Below, piece after piece: positions 32,861 to 45,147 of a stretch of DNA of 64,000 nt (position 1 is its first letter; each line of letters starts with the position of its first letter). Made by a program: the position numbers and the translations under genes. The stretch is taken from assembly GCA_001247695.2 (NCBI GenBank), contig LGRX02035288.1, forward strand, positions 62,001 to 126,000, given 5' to 3'. The notes beneath the pieces were generated by a model that was given only the letters and a program-made list of their open reading frames with translations, was not told the DNA's origin and did not search any database. This DNA is from Cymbomonas tetramitiformis. Its lineage: Eukaryota > Chlorophyta > Pyramimonadophyceae > Pyramimonadales > Pyramimonadaceae.

Positions 32861-35409
32861 CAATTATGTGTTTCTGTGAAAGTATTCTGAACACCGCGTC
32901 TGCCATGTCATATCGTCGGGGTGGCGTTGCGTCCTGGTACACGTACGCGAATGCAGTGGCGAACTCGGAACTGGCGAACTTGCAATGTCATCGTTATCGT
33001 TTGACGCCCTTAAGCGAATTTCGTTGAATTATCTGGTGGTGTTTGCGTTGCGCGAATATACATTCAACGCCGTTGGGATGTCGGTGGTGGTGAGACTAGT
33101 CTAAAGCGGATAGGGACTGTCCAGATGTTGTGGGATACTATTTTCGGGAGTCTGTGATGTTGGGAAAGGGTGGAAGGGGGGAGCTTAAGTGGATGTGAAC
33201 GTTTGATAATTCGTTTCGAAACGTGTTTTGGAAGGAAATTTTGGTGGTGGGAGGGTGGGCGATTGAAAGGGAGGGAGGTGGGCGACGTCTGAGTTGATGA
33301 TCTAGCGGAGGGGGAGCGGAGCGGTCGGTGAGTGGAAGGGGAGCGGGGGCAGCGTCCCACTACCGCCCCTCAATTGCGAGCTAGAATAAGTTGGGGAATA
33401 TCAGAATACGCGGTGGAAATGCGTGGTCGGTAGCCGATAACCTCATGGAAAACCTGATCAGCAGAGCTGAAAAGTTCTCACGGGAAAACGGATATAGGTG
33501 AAGACAAAGGGCCAGCCCACGACAGCCAGCTCTTACATACAATAATAATACTTGCTAAGTGTTATTGTGTGTGTCAGAGGTGGTGACATGATGCCGATGA
33601 CAGAAGCGGTACGAGAAGTGATAGCTAAAAGAGAGGATGCCAGAGGGCACTGAAGTCAGTCCTCCCATCATATGCAGACCTTGAAGTCGCAGTGTCGCCA
33701 GTGTAGAGTATACTCCCGGGTCCTGGCTAGTCTGCAGACTCAAATAATGCTGAGTCCCTCAAGTCTAGCTGCACCAGTGCAGAGTATGCTCCTGGATTCA
33801 CCAAAGCCCAAGTTCCTCCTGAAAAGAGAGCTCACCACGATAAAGGTGCAGCTTGCGGTGCATGTCCGTCGTGGCTTCTAAGCCTGCTGGCGTTAACAGC
33901 CTCTGCCTCCTCAAGTATCTAACCGTCCGGTTATAGATCCACCAGTGCAGTATGCTCCTGGCTTCACTTCCCCTGGAAAGTCGTTAACAAGATGGAGCCC
34001 AAGAATTCAACCGCGCGGTTGTCACTGAGATGTCGTTTGAAAATGAAGACATCCGTACTTGGCACATTTTTGTTTTGAAAAAGATTGTAACCTTGCAATT
34101 CTGCTAGCGCGTTACTGCGTACGCACGGTCATATACACTTCAAAATGATATAGTGTCCAGTGCCTACTTTGAGCTTATACTACTGTTTTCGCAGTCTGAG
34201 TGAAAGGTGTGTGAAGGTGTCCACCAGCTACAAACCCGTTGCGAAGGCAAAACAAAAATGAGTCGACTGACTAGTTACTCCCTTGCGGCGCCTATATGCT
34301 CCTAAGAAATTATAATCCTATCGATTCCACGTCACAGTCTATGTCACTACTGCTACTGTCACCAACCTCAGAGCGCAACCCTTATCGAGTGCTCAGCGAG
34401 CGCGGTCCTCTATCACCAGCTCAGTCACCACAACCAGTGTCACGTGCTCGGTCACCACAGCCACTCTCACGTGCTCGGTCACCACAGCCACTCTCACGTG
34501 CTCGGTCACCACAACCACTGTCACATGCTGCACGACGCGGCTTCTGTCCCACGAGAAGCAAGCGTTCGTGACAATTGTCTGAGTAACAATCGGTTTGCCG
34601 ACACCCAATCTTGTATTACGCCTATTGTAGTTCATTTCATTACATAAAACATAGCATATTTCACGAGCTACGGTTATTGTAGAGTGATCACAGAAGGTGG
34701 TTTGTCACATATCTTTTTAGCATTTTATCATATTATGTTTTCAAGGCAAATTTGCATATCCTGCATTTTGATACAGCTGGCGGCCAACATCCTGATATGC
34801 ATATTTCAATGTAGATTTTGCTGCTTCTTTCTCTAATCGCGTAGTATGTGACGATCTCTCAGGCAGTGCCAACCGGTTGCCCGCCACGTGCACGCACTGC
34901 AGTTCGAAAACACAGACAGTGCTTCTGGTATACGCATATACGGATTAGTTTACTGGCAGCTTACCGGGGTTCAAGTCCGGAAAGTCCTACCGATGACCGG
35001 CCTTGCGAGCCGTGAAAACATCTTAGGCAGCATGCAAAACACGAGTAGCGCATCTATGGTATGGAATCTTACCAAAAGTGACCAAGCTTATTTTAGCATA
35101 TGCTTGCTGCATTGCGCAAAATAACTTCTCAAATCACATCAGAGGTAGAAATTGCATTTCTAAAGTCAACTGCATCATGCTAACCATTTACACAACCGTG
35201 CCCCGACGAGGCTTAAATGCAGTGGCCATATCTCGGTTCGGTATATACTCACCATGCCGAATCCGTATCGTTCGAGAATTATTACCAGGCCAAAAGATTC
35301 AAGGATATCACATGCTTACTTCCACCAAAAAAACAGTCGCAAGTCACAACATCAATACCTAATTTGGAACACCATTATAATGATGTCCAAACGCAAGTTG
35401 TCAATGCAT
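32861..35409. other. Gene-poor stretch with a 27-bp minisatellite
   Basis: At about 34416-34530 a 27-bp unit (GCTCGGTCACCACAGCCACTCTCACGT) repeats four times. In one frame it gives SRARSPQPL repeats, but nothing else suggests a gene. The rest shows no supported feature. Confidence 0.5.
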
Positions 35410-38400
35410 TCAACCATCTTCGGCAATGCCACTCAGGGTGGTTGATCCGCGATGCGGCACTGGAGCCGTTGTTGAGCTGTTTGGAGATGCACATTCGGAG
35501 GCTGCAGTGGCGGGAGCAGTGCACTGATGGGCATTTGTTGGGACATCATTCGGAGGTGCGCGCGCATTGAGCTTATTGAGCTTATTGGAAGAGCCGAAGA
35601 GTGGGGTATGCATGTGCTCTGAGTCGAAGAAGCGGCGCATCATGCCGTAGTAGGACCGGCGAATGGTCTTTGGATACCTTGCAAATGCATGCATCAGCAC
35701 CGCCATGGACATCGAGAACAGCACCACCTCTCCCCGCTGCAGGGCGCGTGCGGCATAGCCCTTGCGACCCTAAACAGTTATCTCCAAGCCCAGACACAAC
35801 CTCTCATGATTCATCCCCCAATAATTAGGGATATGTACTCATGAATATGCATCGGAGTTGCATATATACTCTCATGCGATATGAGAAGGTCCCGCATCAC
35901 GCACCTTCAGGTTGGCCAAGAACACGGTGCGGATGGCTTGGGTAAACGTGTACAATGCCAATTCTATTCTGCCGAAACAATTCCGCCAGCAACCCCACGT
36001 TTCCGTAACCAACCTAGCCTCTTCACACCATTTGCAGATTATGAGCATCCTAAATCGTACGTGACACAATTCTCAAGCAAGGGAAAAGCGTTGTCTCCGC
36101 CCTGAACCCAAGAGGCTGCCACCGTAGTAAACTGTTGGAGAGACTACTGCAGTGTTGGAGTGACTGATACGCTACCCTAGGGTCTGGTGTTTTGGGCCTG
36201 AGGGAAGGTAACTAGGTAAGCGGCGTGTCAGCTAATGGATGACATGGCGGCTCCCGTGCTACTACGCTTGCTCTGCGAGTCCCGCACGGAGCGGATCCCT
36301 GCGCCACATGTGCGGCCGCAGCCATCGTGCAGGTCGGAGGAATCTCCCACCTGCGCCCTGGCTTCTCAATCCCGAGGGAGAGGCCGCAGAATGCCCCTGC
36401 AAAGTGGCCTGCCGCCCAGAATGCCCATCCCCGCCCGTGGTGATCCCATCGCCAGTATCGGGTGAATACACTGCATATCTGAGTTTGATTGTATTTCAAG
36501 GCGCACCAATGCACACCATCAAACCACCAGCAATTCGCAGAACCAGCAGTACTACTTCCATAGCGTGCACAGCGAGACAGCTGCACCTCGTCGCAGAAGA
36601 AGAAGGCGCGCTCATTGACAGATGCAATCTACCCGACGCGGGAAACCCTTTGTGCTCACTCGCACGGGCCGCATGGGGAGTGCCTATCAGAAGTGCCATC
36701 TAGGTGAAGGGGAGAGAGCCGAGGGAGAGACTGGTGGGAAGGGCAGGGTGAGTGTAGGCAGAGAGCGAGGGGCCAATGGCGAGCTACCAACCAAAAGATA
36801 CCTGAGTACATACATGTGACAAGGGTTGACTATCATCACGGCGACACAAAGAGATGAATGCAGCTCTCATCATAGAAGAAGAAGAAGCGACACCGACGTG
36901 GCGCCGCAAAGAGACAGCTGCAACTCATCTTAGACGAGGGAGCGACAGCAGGCCAGGAATCTGTGAGCAGATCGATAGCTGAGTGAGGCGAGTCACGCAA
37001 CCCGCCTGCAGAGCTCGCGGGAAGACGAAGAGGCGTTGTTCGACCAGCGAGCACAGCCGGCCAGATCAACCGCGGCGAGAGGAGGGGACACAGCTGCAAC
37101 GTGAACAAGGCTGGTGGCTGATGAAACCTCCCGAAGCATGGCTACTGCCAGCTCACCCCTTCAGCATGCTTCGTGACCCACCTACGGATTTGAGGGTGGC
37201 GTGGCTCCGCGCAGGTCCCCCCTTGGGGCGCTGCGTTAAGGCTTCCGCTGCTTCGAAGCCGACCCAGCCGAGGGCGCAGTACAATGCTAAGAACACCGAC
37301 GACCTGCTTGCATAGCACCCACACTCATTCCATGAGTCGTCCCCGTCACAATAAGCGTCACAAGCACCGAGCAGCTCTCCAAGTTTCAGCCAATCAGAGC
37401 GAGGGGGGACCGCAAGCTGGGATCGAGGATTGTGTGGATGGGAGTATGGGTGGGGTTGGGGGCTTGCTAATACCATGGACCGTGTGAAGGTAGGGCAGTG
37501 GGTGGGGGGCCTTGCTGATGCCACGGGTTGTGTGAAGAGCAGGCAGGGGGCTCACTGATGCCACGGTTGTGTGAAGAGCAGGCAGGGGTGGTGCTCACTT
37601 GTGAATGCTCACTGAGGGACTACTGTAATGGGAGGCGGAGTGGGGGCACGCTCGCGAATACCGGATATTGTGAGGTCATGGGGTGGGCGTGCCCGCTGAT
37701 ATCAGGAGGAGGGCGTGTAAATGCAGGGCAGGAGGGCTGTGCACAGGAGGCAGGGCAGGAGGGCGTACCCGCTGATATCGTGGGTGTGTAAATGCGGGGC
37801 AGGAGGGCTGCACCTTGTAATTCCAAGTGCCGTGTTTGCAATCGTCCCGACAGGCTTCCGCAGCAGGAGGTGGAAGTTGAACAGCAATAATGGGAGCAGA
37901 TGCACTGGCAGATAGACCTGAGGAATCAACACCAGCTCATTCTGACGTGCTTGACATATCTTCCTGTGCACCGGCACTGACTAGGCTTTTAAAGAGGGTT
38001 TCACTCAGGTAAACTACCACCTTGTCCCTGTTGTGGTGGTTTGCGGCCCTATACCTCGGTGCTTTCAGCCTCCACTTGCCACTGCGGAGTTGTCCTTATT
38101 GTGGTGGTTTGCGGCTCTATTGACCTCGACCGAAGTTGCGATGAATGGCACATGGAGCGCTGTGTTTCATGGACCTTCCCATATGGCATGTGATTGCATA
38201 ACGAGAGTGACTTATGACAGCGACAGTGTGCGCCACACGCTCTGGGGCTTTTATTCACCGTTTTGGTCATGAGACGACATATCAAGCATGTCGAATGTCA
38301 TATGCAAAATTGACAGATTGGGGGAAGTAGAACTGAAAAGAGCGACACATGCAACCGACTCACTGCACCTGAGCATTTGTTGTGCAGATGCACAGGACCA

Positions 38401-40774
38401 GTAGGAGAGCAAGTGACGAACCGGGAGAAAGAGAGGACACACAGAGCTGAAGGTAGCGAGACCACTGCTGCAAGAGTCAGAAGGTTTGGTGGGGGGAATA
38501 ACCTTTACTGTACGCTGGCAGCCTTCAACAGTGTACCGGCAGAAGTGCACTAGGGAGGACTCCCCAGGACGGTAGACAACATCCGCCAAGGAGAGCAGTT
38601 TGCCTGCGCGTCAATGTGGGGTTTTGTTAGGATGCACGGACTGGAAGCTGTCCCGCTGTGAGTGCAGATCCTCAGCGGAGCTCTGAGGCTGAAAGCGCCA
38701 AAACAACGATACCATGGTGTATGCCCATTGGATGCCCATTCTGCCCGTGCCTGCCAGGCCCGAGCCAGGCGAGAAAAGCCGCGTGCAGCGCGGTCAAAGC
38801 GGCTCGATGCATCAATAGTCGAAGGCGCACCACTGTTGGATGGCTCCTCGGACAACACGGGACCTAGAAGTTTCGGAGAAACTTGCTGCACCTGTGGGCA
38901 AAAGTTGCATTCCGAGCCTCTGTCGATCTTTGTTGACCAGCGCCAGGTCGAGGGGCTGCTGCATGTACACCGAGGCCGCGGTGCGCAGGAAGCTCACCGG
39001 CTTTCCCCCGATGCGATTCAAAAAGCCGAGATAGGAGTCGTCTACATTGTGAGGCTCGAAGATCCAGCACCACATCACCTGCAGCAACCGCCGCAGGGAC
39101 TCACTCGTATTCAGTGGGATGAAGCGAGTTCTGCCGCCGCTGTAGGAAGGAAGGCAAAGCCTCTTTCGCAGCGAACAGCGGTGGCGCTAACGGCAATGCG
39201 CGGGATGTCGCATGCAGCGCGCGCAGGACGCCTATGGCATTCGGAGCTTCGAGCAGACACAGCAGCGGCGGCAGCGGGATGTCGCATGCAGCGCGCGCAG
39301 GACGCCTATGGCCTTCGGAGCTTCGAGCAGACACAGCAGCGGCGGCAGCGGGATGTCGCATGCAGCGCGCGCAGGACGCCTATGGCCTTCGGAGCTTCGA
39401 GCAGACACAGCAGTTTCTGTTGAGCTTTTGCTAAACGTCATTGTGATACCAGATCAGCTGCCTCTGCCGCGCTATAGGGTCCAGAGCGCTTCCACACATC
39501 GCGCATTGCTACCGAGGGTGCACGTGGTGCCTTATGAAGACGCGAGGGCGGCGATACGGAAGAGATTACCCGCGCTGAGGCGAGGCTCATGAGTAGCACA
39601 TCTGAAAAGGGGACAGGGGAGACGACTTTCTTTTCGACGAGCAGCTTCGCTAACACCTCCAGAGCGCGCACAAATATGACCAGGGATATGGTCCTCCTGG
39701 GCCCTGCAAGAAGGTACGACTGCTCGCTGTAAAAGCAAAGAATCGCTACCAAAGCAGAACGCAGAAGGCGATCGTGGCAAGGTGGAGTTACTCCTACACG
39801 ACGCGCAAGTTGCTTGAAAGGTATAAAACAAAAACTGAGAGAGAAATTGTAAGCGGCCGTAAGGTGGTGAGCTAAAAAGTCTTACACACTGGTGAGCATG
39901 CAGGGGTGCACTACCTCGAGGAGCAAACACGATTCCAAAAGCAGATACAGCCCCTGCTATCGCAAAACGATAGCGTGCCAAGTTCCCCTTGGCGTGTCGT
40001 GTTGCGTATACCATACTATTTTGTCCTGCGGGAACGTGTAGACGTTATTTAGGAAGATGAGGATGTTCAATAAAGTTTTTTTATACCGCACCCAAGTGCA
40101 TATATCCGAAGGAGTTGATAGGTCCGATTCTTAATCTCAAGAGTTAGCCTCGGAACAAGGATATGCAGAAACAACAGGTGTGACGCCTCACCTCCCAAAA
40201 TACTGCCCAAAACCATTCCATATTGAAACGGCGTACCCCCCATCTGTAGAAAGTGCTTCAAGGGACTCGATGTCTTTTTGTCTCGAGAACGGTAAATATA
40301 GACGGCTGTCGTCATCGCCTGTACCACCACTCTGTAGCAAGCATGCAGAAGATGCCGTTTTAGGATACCTTTGCGCATGATCTTAGCGAAATGCCAAACT
40401 TACAGGTGCAGATGGCGGTTTCTTCAACTCAACAGAACGGTAGGGAGTATGCAATGCTGTCTGAGGTAACAGTGTTACCTGGAACTGAAAGCGAAGGTGA
40501 AGCCTTTGATAAAATTTCGTAAGCAGCACTCCGGTATGTTTGTGTACTTGCGATCATCGTCGTCAGGACACACTGCACTGCTAACCAACGCACCGGAAGT
40601 ATCGGTCGTGGACGTACTCTCGGGAACTCCTGATTTGCGAGGTGAGTCAGGTGGCAGTTCATTTTCTGGAAGAAGCGTATCAGTTACACGTTTTGCCTTC
40701 CGCTCCAGATATGCTTCAATTGTCTCACCCGTGGGACCTAACGAATCGACTTTGGAAAAAATGTTATATTCCAT
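35410..40774 (-). CDS. TMEM135-like multi-pass membrane protein, split gene
   Basis: Minus-strand exons joined by GT/AG introns. Proposed: about 40479-40774 (from ATG 40774; ends ...FIKGFTFAFSSR, donor GTAACA); about 40330-40380; about 39917-40014 (donor GTAGTG); 39570-39798 (LLAGPRRTISLVIFVRALEV... SLASAR, donor GTAATC); 38998-39078 (VMWCWIFEPHNVDDSYLGFL, acceptor CTGCAG, donor GTGAGC); an exon ending at 36351 (AFCGLSLGIEKPGRR, donor GTGGGA); 35905-35968 (IELALYTFTQAIRTVFLANL, donor GTGCGT); terminal exon 35410-35769 (VVLFSMSMAVLMHAFARYPK). Splice phases fit at each junction I could check, and successive exons follow the order of TMEM135, including the GLSL-E(K)-RRIELALY and LFSMSxAVL...Y..FF motifs. 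TMEM135 is linked to peroxisomal and mitochondrial metabolism in animals. The part between 38998 and about 36400, which should hold the Cys-rich loop, was not found; that 2.6-kb interval carries minisatellites. Confidence 0.65.
39205..39426. repeat. 74-bp tandem repeat, 3 copies, inside an intron
   Basis: ATGTCGCATGCAGCGCGCGC starts at 39205, 39279 and 39353. Since 74 is not a multiple of 3, every frame shows the repeat, and none is coding. It lies in the intron between the 39570 and 39078 exons. Confidence 0.85.
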
Positions 40775-40789
40775 TCCAAAAGCTGTCAC

Positions 40790-42062
40790 CTGGAACTTTT
40801 TACTCTCAAATTCAGTTCAGATTCTCTTGCTCCTTATTCGTGGTTGTATCTAAAAATTGGCACACGGCTTCATATCATGGTGTATGATACAGAAATTATC
40901 TGATCGGATTTGGTGAGTATTTCCCAAGGCGCGACGAATACCTTACGAGTTGTACTGTTCAACTGTGTCACTCGACTGCATCGCTTCCTTTTACTGTACT
41001 ATGCTTATCTCGAGTTGTCCTGAAGTTGGATATCAGCAGGTTTGATGTTACGAGAGAAAACAGATCGAGATGACAATTCACATATCACAGTCGCAGTCGT
41101 AGGGGCTCCTCGAGTGTGAGTGTCACAAACATCCGTGGAGATAGTACTGTAGCGGATGTCCTGTTGTGATTTGCAGTTAGCCTAGTCTACAAGCCTTGTT
41201 TGTTGATTTGGACGTTGAGTTTAGGGGTAGGAGACACCGTAAATTATTTGGTAGCCGGGGGCCGATTTGGGCCGTCCGGGATAATAAAAATATTAGTCAC
41301 AAACACTCGAGCCACGTCTACTGTTTTTAACTGAATGAATACTTCGAGTGGGACGGTCTCGTGCTCTCGTCTGACGTCTCGCGTCGCGTCGGTCTGTCTT
41401 TCTCGAGCGGCGCGGCGCGCCGCGGCCGCGCCTCGCGTTTGCTGCGTCTTTCCGTTTTGTCTTGTGTATATCGTATGTAAAATCGAATTTCGCCACAATT
41501 TCAAACCACGCATCGCATGTTGATGTATTTTCAATTTTGTATTGTCATGGAGACAGAGACTTTGGCCCCCCACACTGGGAGCACCTCTGCCCTCTGCGGT
41601 GTCACCCCTCGATCTGAGGTTCCACGTCAGTCTCTCGGCTTCGCTCACTAATAATCGAAAACACCTCCAACATCTTATTATCCCACTCCCAGACTGCATT
41701 GATATTGGAATATCCTAGTTCCGAGATATCAGACAGTCAATGAACTCAATATAGATAGACTCTCATAAGAAATAAACCCTAAGCTAGATATATGAACGAG
41801 TGTACTTCGAGTGTTTATCAAATACAAAGTTCTTGTTATTACTTCTCTTGAGGTCAGACAAGAATCACCACTTTAGCAAGTTATCTTATCTTAATTGCAA
41901 GTAAAGTTGAATAATCCACAGAGTTATTTTGCATAGAATGTTGTATCTCTAAAACAGAATGTTATTGACTTTGAGAGCCATCCTCATATACTCTCTCCTC
42001 AATTGTTATTCTAAAATCTCTCATTCTATTCTGCACCAATCACAACTTACTTATGACAGGGC
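40790..42062. other. Unannotated stretch, no gene supported
   Basis: Should include the promoter of the TMEM135-like gene. A minus-strand frame at 41244-41699 has no recognisable content. Confidence 0.35.
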
Positions 42063-42789
42063 CTACATTCTACTCCTGCATTTGTGATCTCGGCCGGCCA
42101 CGAATCCTGACGCGCCACAATAATCAGTCTTGGCCTTCTTACGACGGGGCGCCTCCTCAGGGTTACTATCGTCATCAGAGCTCTCGTCGGCGGGATTCGT
42201 GGTCAGCTTCTTGTCCTCGATGTCCACAGACTGGCCAGGCTGTCCAGGTCCGTGGATGCCCGTCTCGAACTTGTTGGCATCCGTGGGCGTCTCCTCGACA
42301 GCCACCTCAGCAGCACCAGCTCCATCCTCCTCGTCATCATGAGCATCTGGGAGGGACTGTAACAAGGACACGAGAAGTCACTCGTGACATTGGCGTCATC
42401 GCTCAGAGCGTCATCCAGGTCGGGTGGGGAATCATCCAGCCCCGGGAGCATGACCACCTCGTCCGGCTCCTCTTCCGGCTCCGGCGTCGGCGACCGCGGT
42501 CGGCTCCCCGTATACGGGATGCCGCGATACGGCTCGTTAGACGCGCGGATCTCCTCGATCGTCCGGCGGAGGTCATTCATTGGGCGATCCTCTCCCACAT
42601 GGTCTCACGAGCCTCTTGGATGACCTCCCGCGTAGTGGCCAACTGCTCGCTCACTCGCTTGTCCTGCTCATTCAGCCTTCGCTGGTTATACCAGGGGCTG
42701 ATCCGCAATCCCATCTGGCGGCGAGGTAGCTTGGGCGCGTGTCCCGCCCAAGGGGTGCCACTAGCGGCGCCACCGGGTACCGCTGGAAT

Positions 42790-42948
42790 TGCTAGAAACT
42801 CAGCAGTGCACGACGGTGAAACAACGAACCAAGATAAACTCAGATTATAGACATATATACTGAGTTTGTCACACAAGCTGATCACCGAAGATGACACACT
42901 GAATATGACACCTGACTGTACGAACTAGTCAGGGTGTCATTTCCAGCA
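42790..42948 (-). repeat. 3' LTR of the 42790-44694 element
   Basis: 159 bp, TGCTGG...TAGCA on the minus strand. Confidence 0.9.
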
Positions 42949-43395
42949 CACCACCTCATCTGAGGTGGACAGCTTGTGACAACACACCACCCTAGCTACT
43001 AGGCTTACAGTGTAAGATGCAAGATTGTTAAGCCTAGAAGCTAGAAAAGTCACAAGTGGTCGATGAGAGCTTAAGCAAAAAAAATATGATATTTGCTAAA
43101 GCTAGAGATCTCGCTAAAACAAAATCTGATCGGTCAAAGTGCGTCCTTGCCAGCTAGTGGTGGGTGCTCCCACAGATCTCGCCTGTCTGCATGTGATGGA
43201 GAATGTAAAAATAAGTCTGCCTGTCGGTTTAGCTTTTAACTTTGCGAACTACAAAGGTCTCCTGCCTGTAAATTGGTCGTCTTAATTTGAAAAGCTGCCC
43301 GCAAGTGGTGAGAAATAATACAACGTCCTTCGGTCCAAAACTACAGCAAGTGGTGGAGAATTGCAAAAAAGGAGCACCGCCTGTCTGTTTAAAGA

Positions 43396-44301
43396 TTAAT
43401 AAGACCCATCAGAGTAATCGTCGGAAGCTGAGTTCTCAAAATATTCGTACTCATCATAAAATCCAGCACCACCAATGTCGAAAGATGCATGGGCTTCGGC
43501 CTCCCAGGCAGCCCACTCTTCAGCGGTGTACTCTTCGTAATTTTCGTTCTCAGGGATAGCATCTCTGACATAGGAAACAGTGCCAACTGAAAAATCATTC
43601 TGCGGTAAAAATTCATCCCCAACAGGGGGCTCTAAAACTCCGCCATAAGAGTCGCCCTGGAAACCTGTGTCCAGGGTTTCATCCTGTCCCAATCGATCGG
43701 ACGAAAAATGCGGAGCGGCCAAGTGGCCATGTTGCTCCTCCTCTACTTCCTCACACCTGTCTGAATCATCGTAATACCCAGGGGGGTACTCCGATTCATC
43801 CTCCTCACTACTGTCATACTGCTCAAAATGCTGGTCCTCCATGTCCACAGAAGGAGGCCCAGGCATAGGGGGCGCGTGAATGTAATGAACTTCACGACGC
43901 ACAGGAGGGGCCTGTGCGCGCGCGCTTCTCACCCTAGGGATACTAGGTGAGGGTCTAGTGGAAGTAATCTGAGTGGAAACTGATTTATTTGCCAAAAGTA
44001 CTGGCGAATCTCCGACGCTTGTCTCACAGAAAGAAATAGCGGAACCCGCAACATCATCGGAAATAGCACCACCAACTTGTGTGCTCTCTGAAACAATAAT
44101 CTCCAAAATGATCGGCGGGTCTGCGGTCAAACTCTGCTGAGAAACCTGCGGTGAGCGGAAATGCGCAATAGCCTCGCTCATAGAAGTGCACAAAGAGATC
44201 AACTGAGACCTCTTGAGAGTCGAGACTCTCGCAAAACCAGTGTCAATAGAATCCAAAAGAGCTAGGAGCTCTTCACTCGAAGAAATCTGAGAAGAATCCA
44301 T
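43396..44301 (-). CDS. Gag-like acidic protein of the Gag-only element
   Basis: 301 residues from ATG 44301 (upstream codons are open but lack ATG). The first 60 residues are helical (SSEELLALLDSIDTGFARVS), followed by a Pro/Arg patch (PSPSIPRVRSARAQAPPVRR) and a strongly acidic Tyr-rich half (SSEEDESEYPPGYYDD, NYEEYTAEEWAAWEAE). No zinc knuckle and no protease motif. The frame is intact, so it may still be made. It starts about 210 nt after the primer site and is the only protein of the element, hence the Gag call; the fold is not recognised. Confidence 0.6.
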   Translation of the reverse strand: MDSSQISSSEELLALLDSIDTGFARVSTLKRSQLISLCTSMSEAIAHFRSPQVSQQSLTADPPIILEIIVSESTQVGGAISDDVAGSAISFCETSVGDSPVLLANKSVSTQITSTRPSPSIPRVRSARAQAPPVRREVHYIHAPPMPGPPSVDMEDQHFEQYDSSEEDESEYPPGYYDDSDRCEEVEEEQHGHLAAPHFSSDRLGQDETLDTGFQGDSYGGVLEPPVGDEFLPQNDFSVGTVSYVRDAIPENENYEEYTAEEWAAWEAEAHASFDIGGAGFYDEYEYFENSASDDYSDGSY

Positions 44302-44507
44302 AGAATATAACGAAAATAAGTGTGGAAACAACCCAAGAAAATCCGTAGAGCACCACTCCGTCTAATCCCCTCGCAAACCGCGAGTTCAAAGCTCGAGCGA
44401 AGAATCCGAATCTGAGTGAGCCACAAGGCGTGGACACACTCTCCCGAAAGATATGATGAAAATAAATAAGATTCTACGCTAAAATACACAACACGCAAGC
44501 GTGAAGT

Positions 44508-44519
44508 GGTCCCATAACC
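44508..44519 (-). promoter_or_regulatory. Primer-binding site, half-tRNA-iMet type
   Basis: GGTTATGGGACC directly after the 5' LTR on the minus strand, complementary to the initiator tRNA-Met anticodon arm with one mismatch. Confidence 0.75.
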
Positions 44520-44694
44520 TGCTAGAAACTCAGCAGTGCACGAGGGGGAACGCTGCCGACGGTGAAACAACGAACCAAGATAAACTCAGATTATAGACAT
44601 ATATACTGAGTTTGTCACACAAGCTGATCACCGAAGATGACACACTGAATATGACACCTGACTGTACGAACTAGTCAGGGTGTCATTTCCAGCA
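44520..44694 (-). repeat. 5' LTR of the 42790-44694 element
   Basis: 175 bp including a 16-bp insertion near its inner end that is absent from the 3' copy. Confidence 0.9.
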
Positions 44695-44964
44695 GGAATG
44701 GGAAACTGCTCCTCGGGCGAGCGCTCTTTGGTCGCGGCCAAGGGAGTCGCCTCCCCAGCGCCAGCTGCGGTAGGCGGCGCTGCCGCTGCAGTCACGCTCG
44801 GCCCTCGAGCAGAAACTCCGTGCGGCACCAATTGTTTACGCCCACACTTCCCGCCACCGCGGAAGGCTCCGTGTCACAACTCCTCCCCTCGCATACTTTT
44901 AGAAGCTTCACAGAAAAGATGAGACTTCCTGGTAGATTTACGGTTCGGCGGTAATATTTATCTA

Positions 44965-45147
44965 ACTAGAGAGATAAACCCTGAGTTGAGGGTTGCGATA
45001 TCAGAACGGTAAAGTGTGTCTTGATAAAGAAAGAGATAACGTAAATACCTAACGGGTGTTTCCCGTCTACTGGTGACGGTCACCCAACCTACTATAGGAA
45101 GCAAGTGACATGTGACAGTTTCGGGTGTCACAGTGTCAAATCCAGCA
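44965..45147 (-). repeat. 3' LTR of the TGCTGGA family
   Basis: On the minus strand TGCTGGATTTGACACTG..., sharing GTCACATGTCACTT and TATAGTAGG with the LTR at 12729. It is preceded by CACCACCCTAGGTGGTG, the same pre-LTR motif as there. The inner end (about 44965) is not certain. Confidence 0.55.

Larger units (their letters stand above)
42790..44694 (-). mobile_element. Complete Gag-only LTR retroelement (1.9 kb)
   Basis: LTRs at 44520-44694 (5') and 42790-42948 (3') in minus orientation, TGCTGGAAATGACACC...TTTCTAGCA. The 5' LTR carries a 16-bp insertion (175 versus 159 bp). Target duplication GGAAT at 42785-42789 and 44695-44699 is perfect, and removal restores the host reading frame. Primer site GGTTATGGGACC follows the 5' LTR; GATGAGGTGGTG precedes the 3' LTR. 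The only long ORF is an acidic Gag-like protein. Matches the published idea of TR-GAG elements, which depend on another element for reverse transcriptase and integrase. Confidence 0.9.
42063..44870 (-). pseudogene. Gag-like gene split by a Gag-only LTR element
   Basis: The minus strand from about 44870 reads KCGRKQLVPHG, an Ala/Pro-rich stretch and ERSPEEQFPIP, where the 42790-44694 element enters. Past the element, with one copy of the duplicated ATTCC removed, the same frame goes on as AVPGGAASGTPWAG, PRRQMGLRISPWYNQ and a helical segment to a stop at 42577. A further frame with ATG overlapping that stop follows (MNDLRRTIEEIRASNEPYRG, PTPEPEEEPDEVVMLPG) and, after a shift, an acidic tail ending at 42063 in a KKAKT basic patch. 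It resembles the tail of other retroelement Gag proteins here in composition only. Function unknown; likely a structural protein of an older element. Confidence 0.5.

Noticed and set aside
33064..33360. Pro/Ser-rich minus-strand frame
   Set aside because: Explained by a G-rich low-complexity plus strand; no supporting signals.
39205..39426. Repeat protein in three frames
   Set aside because: 74-bp period is not a multiple of 3 and the block lies inside an intron of the TMEM135-like gene.
41244..41699. Minus-strand frame of 151 residues
   Set aside because: No domain, no ATG context, no similarity to other parts of the window; likely random in repeat-derived DNA.
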